Shown here piece after piece: positions 54,100 through 64,000 of a DNA stretch of 64,000 nt (positions within the stretch are counted from its first letter, which is position 1; each line of letters starts with the position of its first letter). The notes beneath the pieces are model-generated. The model was given only the letters and a program-made list of their open reading frames with translations, searched no databases and was not told the origin of the DNA. The position numbers and the translations under genes were made by a program. This DNA comes from Sebastes aleutianus. Taxonomy: Eukaryota; Chordata; Actinopteri; Perciformes; Sebastidae. The stretch spans positions 34,288,127 to 34,352,126 of the forward strand of contig CAKAKS010000068.1 of assembly GCA_916700875.1 (NCBI GenBank). Direction: 5' to 3'.

Positions 54100-54660
54100 C
54101 TGATACTGACTGATGTCTGTGTTCTTCAGTCTTTATAAACTTCACTCAGGAATATGATTTATGTTCTTAACATGTTAGATTGTTTCCAGTGAGATATGAA
54201 GGAGTTGATATGGTGACTGTTGTAAACATTACTGTTGCTGCTCTACAAACAACATTTAGCCTAAATACAGTAGATGTTTATGTATAGCTAATATGCACAC
54301 TTCAATATTTGTTTATTTATCGCAAGTCATATCGTCATCACAATATTGAACCGTGTTATTGCACATGGCAGATGTTCCTCATCTGGTGCAGGCCTAGTGT
54401 GAGAGGCTGCCTCTTGTGTAGTAGGAGAGTTGTGTGGAAGAGTTTCAGAGCCAGTTCTAGTGCTACCTCTTTCACACAAGTCAACAATAAGTCATATTCT
54501 TATGAGGAATAAATGTGCCTCCTGTGTGAACTGTGCATTGCTGAATAGTGTAGGCCCACGCTGCTGTATTTTAACATCGGTCATAATGTGGGACTTGGAG
54601 ACACAAATATTCTCTGAGGTGGTACTTGGTGAAAACAGTTTGAGAACCACTGTTCTAATC

Positions 54661-55404
54661 ATATCACCAAAATGAATGTACATTTGAAGTTGCATTAAGT
54701 GTCACTTTCATTTGACTTTTACTTTTACAATAGTTTAATAGCGTCATAGTTTTACTATTAATAGTTAATAGTTTCACATTAGAAACATTTGTTGAGTTCT
54801 TCTTTGAGACTTTGGAACTTGTTGAAGATGTGAATGAACAGTGGAGAAAAAGGATGATGCTTCAGGAGCAGTTTGAGAAGTTTCTATATATGATTTGATT
54901 GTTTTCACTGTAAATATGCTGACATGGATTTCATATCTATTGTAACTGAATGGAATGAAGTTAAATACAGCTGCACATGCACCATTAATGAAACAAGTAC
55001 TGTAGCTTTCAAGTCAGGAGGCGTGAGGAGTGAGACATGTTTGATATTTAAAAGATAAGGAGGAGTTTCAGTCATGTGACTGTTGATCAGAACAGATGAT
55101 GGAACATTGATATGTGATATTAATAAATGTTGCTAAGGTCCTAAATATCTGTTGTTGCAAACATTTTCCTCTGTTTGTTAGAAAGTCTAAAGTCGAGCAA
55201 ATTGAAAATGTACTAATGTACTGTGGAGCCTGGACCTGATTATAAAATGCAGTCTAAAACCAGTGTAAAAACACTAAATCACACTTTTAAATGGGGTGAA
55301 GTTAGAATTTGAATATTTTCCCCTTCAGGCTTCCTAAATGGTAGAAACACGTCACACTTTTGCTGGAACACAGTCCAGTTCCAGAAAGTAAATGTTACTG
55401 CGGT
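54661..55404. other. Spacer, no gene seen
   Basis: AT-rich, without similarity to other parts of the window that I can see. No coding frame. Confidence 0.5.
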
Positions 55405-55690
55405 ACCTGACATTTAACTGATGTTAAAAACATCACCAGAGTGCAGGATGTCAGTATATGATTATCACTTGCAGCTTCCTGTTAGCAAATCCTGGAAACT
55501 GACGTTAAGAGAGATACTGCACGAAGCCTGATTAGAAGATGAAGAGGAAACTGCACATGTGACCAAAGAGCAGAGCTGATAAGTCTTAACTCTTAAGTTT
55601 CCAGAAGCTTCAGTTTGAGTCCAGGACGACCCTTCACACTCTGAAGATGAAGCTTACTGAGGCTGACGTTCTTCACTTACTCAAAATCAA
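55405..55690 (+). repeat. Displaced piece of the gene 3 5' flank
   Basis: Same sequence as 8745-9030 and 34200-34500 (gatgttaaaaacatcaccag, agagcagagctgataagtc, cgacccttcacactctgaag). It is in the + orientation but 3.8 kb before gene 3. About 3.5 kb of inserted or rearranged DNA separates it from the rest of the flank. Confidence 0.75.
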
Positions 55691-55919
55691 AGAAGTTGAT
55701 GTTACCCAGGCTTAATGCTCTTATGTCACTGGTCATATTATGAACTGTAAGTTTCAGATGTCTTGGAGGTCAACTAATAAAGCATAAGGCCTAATGTGTT
55801 TCAGTGCATGCATGGCAGACATTGAAAGAGAACAGAAACATGCTGTGATCATTTCATGACAGCTATTAATGGTTTAATTGACAGTTACACTAACACATGG
55901 AAGAGCAATCAGAGAATAA

Positions 55920-56645
55920 AGGAACGGAGAGGAAACAACGAACCTATCTCTGATAATGCAACAATTGCAAATGAATTCAATGTTTTTTTGTAGAGTCAGT
56001 ACAGGAACTTGCAGAGAATATTTGAACCAGTAGAACCGACACCCAACATGGTGGACCAGAACACTCGAAATCTATTTTTACATTAAAGAGGTCTAAGTAA
56101 GCAAAATGATGAGTCACTTCAGCAACTCAAAGGCCAAAGACATCAAACTTGATTCTGCACTGATAAAGAAATACAGAACCCAACTACTTGAGCCAATAAC
56201 AAATCAGTTACTGCATCAGCAACAATTTGGATTCAGACCCAAACATTCTACTGAGACTGCCATCTAATTGAAAATAAATAAATAAAGGCTATAAAGGATA
56301 AAGGCCATGCTGTGGGAGCAGTTTGTTCAATACAGTTAATCAGTGAGTTGATATCCAAACTTCCCAAATTTCAATTATCTGACTATGCCTCACAATTGTT
56401 TGACACGTACCTCAGGGGAAGAGAACAATATGTGAGAGTCAGTGGGGAAATGTACACCCTCCATGCCAATAGCATGGGGATAACCCAGGGGCAGGTTCTA
56501 GGTCCTTTCCTATTTAGCATGTATATCAACGATACCTGAGAGTTGTCCTGGGGTTGGCTGCCAAATGTATGTCGATGATGCGGCCATTTATACATCTGCC
56601 AGATCATTATTAGCATTATCCCTTCATTTACTGTGTAATAAGCAC
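55920..56645 (+). pseudogene. LINE reverse transcriptase remnant
   Basis: Pieces of RT are readable in more than one frame: QQFGFRPKHSTETA (near 56220), LRGREQYVRVSG, GITQGQVLGPFLFSMYIND (56312-56539), and QMYVDDAAIYTSA after a frame change (near 56560). The YVDD box remains, but the first catalytic Asp block (FDTVNH type) is deleted near 56325. Stops are present in between. It is a dead, Rex1/CR1/jockey-like fragment. Confidence 0.8.
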
Positions 56646-56647
56646 AT

Positions 56648-57381
56648 ATACACCAATCAGACATAACATTATGACCACCTGCCTAATATTGAGTAGGTCC
56701 CGCCTTTTGCCGCCAAAAGAGCCCTGACCCGTCGAGGCATGGACTCCACTAGACCTCTGAAGCTCTGCTGGGGTATCTGGCACCAAGCCATCAGTAACAG
56801 ATCCTTTAAGTCCTGTAATTTGCGAGATGGGGCCTCCAAGGATCGGACTTGTTTGTCCAGCACATCCCACAGATGCTCCATTGGATCGAGATCTGGAGAA
56901 TTTGGAGGCCGAGTCAACACCTCAAACTTGTTGCCGTCCACATGACGTCAAAGAAAAAGTGATTCATCAGACCAGGCCACCTTCTTCCATTGCTCCGTGG
57001 TCCAGTTCTGATGCTCACGTGCCCATTGTAGGCGCTTTTGGTGATGGAGACGGGTCAGCACGGGCACCCTGACCGGTCTGCGGGCCAGCCTTCTCTCCCC
57101 TCATGCATCAACGAGCCTCGGGTCTGACCCTGTCGCCGGTTCACCGGTTCTCCTTCCTTGGACCACTTCTGGTAGGTCCTGACCACTGCAGACCGGGAAC
57201 ATCCTACAAGAGCTGCAGTTCTGGAGATGCTCTGACCCGGACGTCTAGCCAGCACCATCCTGGCCCTCGTCAAAGTCACTCACATCCTTACGCTGGACCA
57301 TTTCTTCTGCTTCCAACACAAAGTTCAACAAAATATTCACTTGCTGTCTAATACAGTATATCCCCCCCACTGCCAGGTACC
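56648..57381 (-). mobile_element. Decayed Tc1/mariner-like element
   Basis: The right-hand part of the minus strand encodes a helix-turn-helix region (GQSISRTAALVGCSRSAVV). The middle keeps WSDES, and the left part encodes PPNSPDLDPMEHLWDVLDKQ. The terminal word caccaatcagacataacatt is present at 56650; the opposite end is lost after about 57380. Confidence 0.85.
56669..57310 (-). pseudogene. Tc1/mariner transposase pseudogene
   Basis: Transposases of this family cut and join DNA with three acidic residues. Here the first Asp region (WSDES, near 56975) and the last block (SPDLDPMEHLWD) survive. The section between them, including the second catalytic Asp (QDNAPCH type in relatives), is deleted: HVDG joins directly to NKFEVLT. 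Frames shift near 57275 and 57100. Confidence 0.82.
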
Positions 57382-57539
57382 GTTCTGCAGCGGATGTAGT
57401 CCAGATGTCAAATAGGGAAGAATTAATTATGTGACACGAATTAGTAAAAAAGAAATTTAAATACAGAATCTAAACTTTAAGTTCAGATGGAACTTAGCTG
57501 ACAGAATATTTTTTCTTTTCCCTGATAAAAGGATTTATT

Positions 57540-57690
57540 TGGGGGGGATTTTTTCCTTTTCCGATGAGAGGGTTGCACTGTAAAAGACAGAGGGTGTCGT
57601 ATCCTGTACAGATTGTAAAGCCCCCTGAGGCAAATTTGTGATTTGGGATTTTGGGCCATACAAATAAAATTGACTTGACTTGACTTGATG
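57540..57690 (+). repeat. LINE-type 3' tail
   Basis: Ends in ccatacaaataaaattgact followed by a short ttgact repeat. This is a typical tail of fish non-LTR elements, but I cannot fix the clade. The body upstream does not encode RT. Confidence 0.6.
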
Positions 57691-58020
57691 GAAGTGATCA
57701 GCTGGACACACCAGTGACACCAGACCCTGAACAGAGACCCATAAAACTACAAGCAACAATGAGATATGCTTTTCTACTGTTCTTCTCCACTTCTGGCTGT
57801 GTCCCCACCTCAACCGCAAGCCCGGTTGGGGTGGGGGGGTGAGAAAGAACCCGACCTGGGACACTAGGGACTGCCCGTCCGTCCTGAGGACCGGAGGCCC
57901 AACGCCTCACGACATGCTTCTTCAACAGGTTCCAACTATGGTTAAAGGAACTCTGAATTCTGCATGCCAGATCATCTCTCTCACTTACTGCTCTGGTCTT
58001 GATTGCTGACCCGTCAGCTG
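57691..58020. other. Spacer between LINE tail and inverted arm
   Basis: GC-richer than the flanks with a g-run near 57830. The 126-aa minus frame covering 57698-58078 shows no domain. No gene called. Confidence 0.45.
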
Positions 58021-59125
58021 CTCTGAAAAGAGACTTTAACAAGGAAGACTTTAAATAGAGGACATTTTGAACTGGCAATGATGCCAGGACGGCTACAAGC
58101 TACGAGAACGGGGTTTGGAGAAATGGCACAGAGACCCGCTACACCAGAGAGAGAGATGGAGAAGGGGAAAAAAAGATTCATGCCGAGTCGCACCGAGGGA
58201 ACGTGTCAGCCGACCATATCCAAAGGTGCCCGACGACGCCAAAGACAGCCACTGACGGAGAGAAACGAGTCACGCCGAGTTCGGCCCGGGGGATCCAACA
58301 GATCCAAAGGCTGAGGTCCAGACGGAACCTGGTACCACTCCTGGTAACCAGCACAACCTCCTATTTGCACATCACAAAACATCGGAAGGTGATATAAATA
58401 CATCTTAAATAAGGTTTGTTTAAGAAATTGATAGTTGATATTAGATGCAAGAATAATTAAGAAATCAATCAATAAGCTCTAAACCTAAATTTAACTGCTT
58501 CATAATCGTCCCTGGTGCTTCTTTAACTCTCAACTGCTGAACGGTGCATTAATACCTAAACTAACTTTAATTAATAGGCAAACGTCAAATTCAATCGGAG
58601 AGATATCAGTCACTGAATTGACCTGGTGACATTTCATTTGTTTTTATCCATAAATGTTCATCGTTGTATTCTCTGTATTCCTTCAATTATCCTTTATTCA
58701 TTCTATTCCTTTGTCCTTTTGTTTGATCATTTATTCAGTTATTCTGTCATTTAGTCATGTAGTTAGTCAAATAAACATTTCATTTTATAAAGAACTTGGT
58801 TACTTGATTTGTGTGTGTATATAGAACAACTCAAATCACTGTTCCCTATGCCCAGGAACTCCATAGCAACCCTGAGATTAGAGACTCAACTGATTAATAT
58901 CAGATATTTAAGTATTCCTTGTTTTTACTAAATTGGGTGACACCTGGTAGAACTCTGATATTAAAACTAATTGTGTGTGATATCTGAAGCTGAGTGTCAT
59001 CACTCTCCTGCACATTTTACAACAATTCATGGTTTCGTGATTTTTAATTTTGGGATATTAAATAAACATATGTTGATATTAATTAATGATTGATTATTAA
59101 TCTGCTCCGTACAATAACGCTACAA
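58021..59125 (-). repeat. Right arm of the large inverted repeat
   Basis: Reverse complement of 50720-51895. It places an inverted copy of the gene 2 3' flank directly upstream of gene 3. Confidence 0.75.
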
Positions 59126-59408
59126 CAGCATCACTGTGTTAGTTTTTAAACCTGACCTCTAACCACTCATGGTGTTGCTCAACACATGAATTCAGATAAA
59201 CATCACTCTGATAAACATCACTCAGCACATCTTCGTGTAAAGTTTTACCATTAAGTATTAATATTATATTTGATTTGAATTTACATATTTCACCAAATAT
59301 ATGCCTCAAAATAAGATATCTCATGTCCTGAGAGAAAACAGCCCAAATTACACTGAACATTAAATAGTTATAAAAAAAAACAAAAAAACAAAAACAAAAA
59401 ACGAACTG
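59126..59408. other. Joining sequence upstream of gene 3
   Basis: Partly similar to 9450-9590 from about 59255 (tttcaccaaat, cctcaaaataag), but with an A-rich insertion at 59370-59402 where genes 1 and 2 have caggaaatatgtatctctcg. The distal promoter of gene 3 therefore differs. Confidence 0.55.
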
Positions 59409-59496
59409 TCTCAGGGGGCTGGGCCTGACTCTTGGTCTGATAAAGAGACAGAGACAGCAGATGAAGAAGACACAGTGACAGGCACATTGAGTGGAC
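59409..59496 (+). promoter_or_regulatory. Conserved proximal 5' region of gene 3
   Basis: Matches 9594-9681 and 35084-35171, starting at gggggctgggcctgactc. Upstream similarity is mostly lost, so this segment bounds the shared proximal region. Confidence 0.45.
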
Positions 59497-59536
59497 ATGG
59501 ATCACAGAGTGCTGATTGTGTTGCTCTGGACCTCAG
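59497..59536 (+). CDS. Gene 3 exon 1, signal peptide
   Basis: 40 nt, same protein as genes 1 and 2 (MDHRVLIVLLWTS), with one silent change (ctg to ttg). Confidence 0.85.
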
Positions 59537-62500
59537 GTAGGACTCTGATTTAATGATGGACGTTTGAAACTCTTAATAAGTGAGGCAGAGAGCTGAGAGA
59601 AGCTGTGTGCTTTCAGGATGTTTCTATACTTGGTTAGAGGCAGAGACCAAATAGCATGTGTTCACTCAGGTCTGAAACTCACGTTGTCTCTGATCCAGCG
59701 TGCTGGGTGTGGTGGTACTGATGTCTCTGAGTGGGTCATATTCTGAAGAACCTCTGGACAGGATGCACAGACCGACGGTCCCTATAATATTAATATTACA
59801 GGAGAAATATACTGTATTATAATCAGATCTAGAATCAGAACACAATGTACGTTACTATATGATATGATCAATTAAACACTTGAATCATAAGGTATAAATA
59901 CAATACAGATGACAGAAACATCAGTTAAATAGGACAATTTTTGTTAAATATTAGGCTATTATAATATTCATATTATTATTATTATTATATCATATTATAT
60001 AAAAGGGTGTAAAGTAGTAGCAAAATAAATAGAAAATAAATACATTTATTTAAAAAATAATAAAAACAAATAAATAAAAAATAATTAAAACAGACAAGTA
60101 AATAAATAAGGGACTTAATACAAACAGATATCGATTTATGTCACATTTTATCAATTACTTAATGGCTACATTTATTTTTTGATTATTTTTGCTATTATTT
60201 ATTGATTGATTTGATTGAACCAAAAAATAATATTAATGTATTAATAGTGTCCCTTTTATTTATTTTTCTTGCATTTATTTATTTATTAATTCATACATTT
60301 GTATGTATGTATTTATTATTATTATTTCATATTATATAAAAGCGTGCAAAGTAGGCTGTTAAATTCACTATAAAATCAATAAACCCTTCCACTTATATTC
60401 TCAGTCCGTGTATATTTGATATTATAGGAATATTTGGGCGTGAAACTAAACTGAGTTAAAAACTGAAAAGTAAAAAACAGGCTTAATAATAGATTAAACT
60501 TATATAGCGCTTTTAAAGATCTCAAAGACGCTTCACACTTTCGGGGGGAAAACGGTGTGAGACAAACAGGAGACGAACGACAAACACAGGCGACATACAG
60601 AGGCACACTCTCATACATACACACGGACAAATGGGTAAGGGGAGGCGGGGGCTACAAGTAAGCAGAGGAGAAAAGATGGGTCTTGAGGCGGGACTGGAAT
60701 AAGGTGAGGGAATCGGAGTCTCTGATGAGTTTTGGGAGGGAGTTCCAAAGCTCGGGAGCTGCCCTGGAGAATGCTCTGCTTAGTTTGTGGTGTTTTATTC
60801 ATGACGTCCATCCCGTCTGTCCTCAGAATCAGCAGCTGTCAGTTCTTTCTCTGCACAGAGTGTTTGTTTTTATCTCTGTTACCTCCTAGAGTAGATGTTT
60901 AGGACGCCGCAGGCTCATGAAGCCAGCAGAACGGCCACATCGCAGTCAAGTGCATCAGCAGCGCGCCAAACGCTTCATTTTATAATATGTTTCATTTATT
61001 TGTTAATTTATTTTTTTGTATTTCTTTTAAAATGTATGTATTTGAATGCTCTGACCCCATGACTAATGTTGAGTGAAAGCCCCATCATTTGCATAATGAG
61101 GCAGAAATGAATAAAGACATTTAAAAAGAAATGTGTAAAGAAAAGAATACAGAAATAAATCAGTTTGGGGAAATAAATAAGGGGTGAAATGCAAAGGTAA
61201 AATCATGCAGAAATAAATAAATAAATGCATAGATACATAAATAGATAGACATTTAAATAGAAATATAAATGTATATAAAAATAAATGCAAAAATAAAGAA
61301 ATAAATGTAAAAATTAATAAAATTTAAATTTACACAAATAAAAGGGAAAATAAAAAAGCAGAGTAAATAAAAAGAGAATTAATGCAAAGATAAATGAATA
61401 AAAAATCTAATTAAAACAGAAATATCCATTTATGTCACATTTTTATCAATTAATCAGTGGCTACATTTATTTATAATATTTTTTTTTTCTACATTTATTG
61501 ACATATTTACTTGTCATGTCAAGAGGTCAGAACATACAAATACAGACATTTAAAAATAAATATAAAATAAATGAAAAATAAATAAAAAATAAATGCAAAA
61601 ATAAATAAAGACATTCAAAAATGAATAAAAAATAAATGCATAAATACATAAAAGGGAAAATAAAACAGAAGAGTAAATAAATAATCAAGAATCAGAAATG
61701 AATGTATGTTACTATATGATATGATCTATTAAAACTAAGATAAAGATTTAATAAATCATAAATTAAAATACAAAACAGATGACAGAAACGTCAATTAATA
61801 AGAATATTTTTTAATTATTCTTGTTCTTTTTCTTCTTCTTATTTCATATTATATAAAAGGGTGTAAAGTGGCTGTTAAATTCACTATAAAATCAATAAAC
61901 TCTACTATTTATATTCTCAGTCCCTGTATGGATATTATTTGATATTATAGGAATATTGGGGCTTGAAATGATAAATCAGGATGAGCCAACACACGGCACG
62001 GCGTTGGGGAGGGGGGTGAGAACGAGGGTGCTGTAATCTATCAATACAATGTTCACCTACTTTTTGTAAAATAATCAGTGAACCGTTCGTCATACTTTTT
62101 TTTTTTTTAAATTTGTGAACAAATATAATTAATGAAACATTATTTTAAAGTTTTCTGAATCTGCTCTTTTGATTTACAGAATATGATTTTACAGGGCAAA
62201 TATTTCCAGAAGAATTAGATGTTCAGACGAAGGCTGTGAAATGTGTAAATAATAAAATAATAATTTAACTGGAACAAGTTTTCTCTTTGAGCTTTTTGGG
62301 CGTTATCATGATGGTCAAACATTATGTTATATTACATAGTTTTAGGTCAAAAGCCTTTATTGTTTTCTTAATTCTTAATCTCCATTAACAGAAAACATTG
62401 TGGACTTCACTAATGTCTAAACCATGGCTACGTCCCTGTATGGAATAGTTATGGCTCGGTTACACATTGTTTTCACTAACTTTCAGCTTACTATGACCTT

Positions 62501-64000
62501 AATCAGAACTGAATGCCAATCACAATGTCACTGTGCTGTGTGGACATATTTATGTACCCAGAACTTTGGTATAAACACAGACACACACAAACAATAGTCT
62601 GGTATCACCCTCTGGTGGCTACAGCTAGAAATACAAGGAGGCCAAGATGTCTGGTTACTTGCTGTTAACAAAGTAAAAGCCCAAAACAATTACACAGTAA
62701 TTCATTATTGTTGTTAACAACAACATATTTCACTATTTGTTACAGTATTAGTACTATTTTACTTTAAAATTCAATAAACAAATTAAACCGTAAAGCATTT
62801 ATTTTCGTTTGACCCTGTTAAGATCTTCTGAAATATTTGAGAATTTGAAATCAAATCAAATATATTTCAAAATATAATGTATTTGATAACAATTATGTGA
62901 GAATATATCTATTAATAAACAGTTGTTTAGGGGAATAAAGGTGGAACTCTCATTTAATTTAACTATATTATTAGTTACAGTTGATTTACAGAATAGCTGG
63001 TTGAACAACTGTTGTGTTTGATTTAAGTCTATACACTATGTGTATGTATATATACACACACACATATATATATACATATATATATACAGTTCATATATAT
63101 ATATGTATAAGTATAAATATTAAGGTACACACACACACACACACACACACTAGTCTAATTTATTAATTTTTTTCACAGATTATCTGTCTCTCTACTGTCA
63201 GGATATAGTGACAATTTTTTATCATATTTGCTCAAAGTTCCTGACTGCAGCTTTTCAGGAGTAACATTAAGAAGTAATCCACTCTAAATGATTCTCCAAT
63301 TGAAGAGATTGGGGACAAAATCCACAGAGCTCCAATGCAACCTGACCTGATCCTGATAGGACCCTGCAGGGAAGCCCAACAAAACTACATTTGGCAAATC
63401 TGTGCCAAATATTTAGAAATGTGTGACGGGATGCTTCTACTGCAACCTTTCTGCCTGACCTGTCCAGAGCAGGACAACTCATTATCACCCTTTGCATTAT
63501 CTCTTTTAGGATTCTCCCCAGGTCTCCAGACAGAAGAACATGATGCTTTCAAAGGTAAACAGAATACAAATATACAAAAGAAAAATTACACAAGAGATTA
63601 TTTTACTAATTACTCTCTTACCTGTGTTCAGTGTTTGATGATATCCGGTTGGTGAGAGGATCCAGCCGCTGTTCTGGTGATCTAGAGGCAAAGCACAAGG
63701 GAGTTTGGAGACAAGTGGGTGGCCGTTACTGGGACCTGAAGACAGCAGACAGAGTTTGTAGACTTCTGGACTGTGGTTCTGTGGTTCGGACTTCCTCAGC
63801 AACACGTCCAGATTCATATCCATTGAAGATGAAATCTTCCTGTCTTAAGTCTGAATCTAGTCTGAAGACATGTTTATCAAAAAGGCGCTTTAATTCTGAT
63901 TATAATACAACCACTGTGAAGATCATCTGCTCAGGTAACAACATCAGTATCCACAACACAAAAACACAAATGCAAAGAAAGCTCATCAGTGGGCTTGTTG
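59497..64000 (+). CDS. Gene 3: SRCR receptor, 5' part (cut by window edge)
   Basis: Three exons are visible: signal (59497-59536), linker (63510-63554) and SRCR 1 (63632-63934). All splice sites and phases agree with genes 1 and 2, and the frame is open. The rest lies beyond 64000. By analogy it should continue with alternating type-A and type-B SRCR exons, Ig and TM, but that is inference. Its upstream region is rearranged, which may alter expression. Confidence 0.82.
60486..60812. repeat. Dispersed repeat in intron 1, gene 3 copy
   Basis: Third copy of the 10711-11035 element at the same intronic place. Confidence 0.6.
63040..63150. repeat. CA/TA microsatellite
   Basis: Runs of tatacacacac and tatatatat, ending in (ac)n at about 63126-63150. 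Counterpart of 38750-38930. Confidence 0.8.
63510..63554 (+). CDS. Gene 3 exon 2, short linker
   Basis: 45 nt, identical in protein to gene 1 exon 2 (FSPGLQTEEHDAFK). Confidence 0.8.
63632..63934 (+). CDS. Gene 3 exon 3, SRCR 1 (type B)
   Basis: 303 nt, phase 1-1. Encodes DDIRLVRGSSRCSGDLE through VKIICS with six cysteines (no C2, C7). The C4-C5 loop reads ATRPDSYPLKMKSSC, unlike genes 1 and 2, and the gene 2 duplication is absent. Confidence 0.87.

Larger units (their letters stand above)
52330..54652. mobile_element. Non-autonomous hAT-type element with inverted minisatellites
   Basis: Ends are cagtggttctcaaactgt and its inverse acagtttgagaaccactg. The flanks carry an 8-bp duplication with one mismatch: ttctaaac (52322-52329) and ttctaatc (54653-54660). 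Such ends and an 8-bp duplication are typical of hAT transposons. The inside has no transposase; it holds a 25-bp palindrome-containing array, a C/T-rich minisatellite and its G/A-rich inverse. Confidence 0.85.
59537..63509 (+). other. Gene 3 intron 1, repeat-filled
   Basis: 4.0 kb, same order as in genes 1 and 2: AT-rich arrays (59940-60360, 60980-61850), dispersed repeat (60486-60812), conserved segment (61960-63030), CA/TA microsatellite (63040-63150) and MITE-like end (63170-63250). No coding frame. Confidence 0.65.

Noticed and set aside
56312..56539. 75-aa RT-like frame as a real gene
   Set aside because: It begins at an internal Met, lacks the first catalytic block, and the YVDD box follows in another frame. 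It is a remnant.
1..64000. Idea that the repeated units are an assembly duplication
   Set aside because: Units differ in domain number, a TTAA insertion, a LINE, coding indels and scattered substitutions. Long-read proof would still be needed for exact copy number.

Overview
The window looks like teleost (probably percomorph) nuclear DNA. It has intron-split genes with GT-AG junctions, is AT-rich with many microsatellites, and carries fish-type repeats: Tc1-like, hAT and TTAA-target elements and LINE fragments. No bacterial, organellar or RNA gene is visible.

The main content is a tandem array, with a period of about 25 kb, of genes for group-B SRCR receptors of the CD163/WC1/M130-like kind with a membrane-proximal Ig-like domain. 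Gene 1 (9682-23295, 12 exons, 920 aa by my splice model) has signal peptide, linker, seven SRCR domains, Ig, TM and a 35-aa tail. Gene 2 (35172-49840, 14 exons, 1137 aa) has nine SRCR domains. Gene 3 starts at 59497 and runs off the right edge after its first SRCR exon. The SRCR exons are symmetric (phase 1-1) and alternate between two types. Type A (315 nt) has all eight group-B cysteines. Type B (300-324 nt) lacks the C2 and C7 positions, which form one disulfide. Gene 2 gained its extra A-B pair through a 1132-bp tandem duplication inside the gene.

Upstream of genes 1 and 2 lies a degraded 3' gene fragment of a second subfamily, with a different TM exon and an 8-aa tail. In unit A (3041-5868) only an Ig stub, TM and tail remain, and a 3'-truncated LINE sits among them. 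In unit B (29027-31499) a type-A stub, a frameshifted type-B SRCR exon, a frameshifted Ig exon, TM and tail remain.

Layout: 1-3040 T-rich satellite and dispersed repeats; 3041-5868 fragment A with LINE; 5869-9681 intergenic repeats and the conserved 5' flank; 9682-23295 gene 1; 23296-29026 3' flank, T-rich satellite and dispersed repeats; 29027-31499 fragment B; 31500-35171 intergenic; 35172-49840 gene 2; 49841-59496 a rearranged spacer (large inverted repeat, hAT element holding inverted C/T and G/A minisatellites, RT and Tc1 remnants, LINE tail); 59497-64000 start of gene 3. Units differ in insertions and coding indels, so they are separate paralogs rather than a copied assembly segment. 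Assignment to the SRCR and Ig families is secure. The exact orthology, ligand and signalling partner are not known from sequence, and the TM arginine with a motif-poor tail is only suggestive of adaptor pairing.
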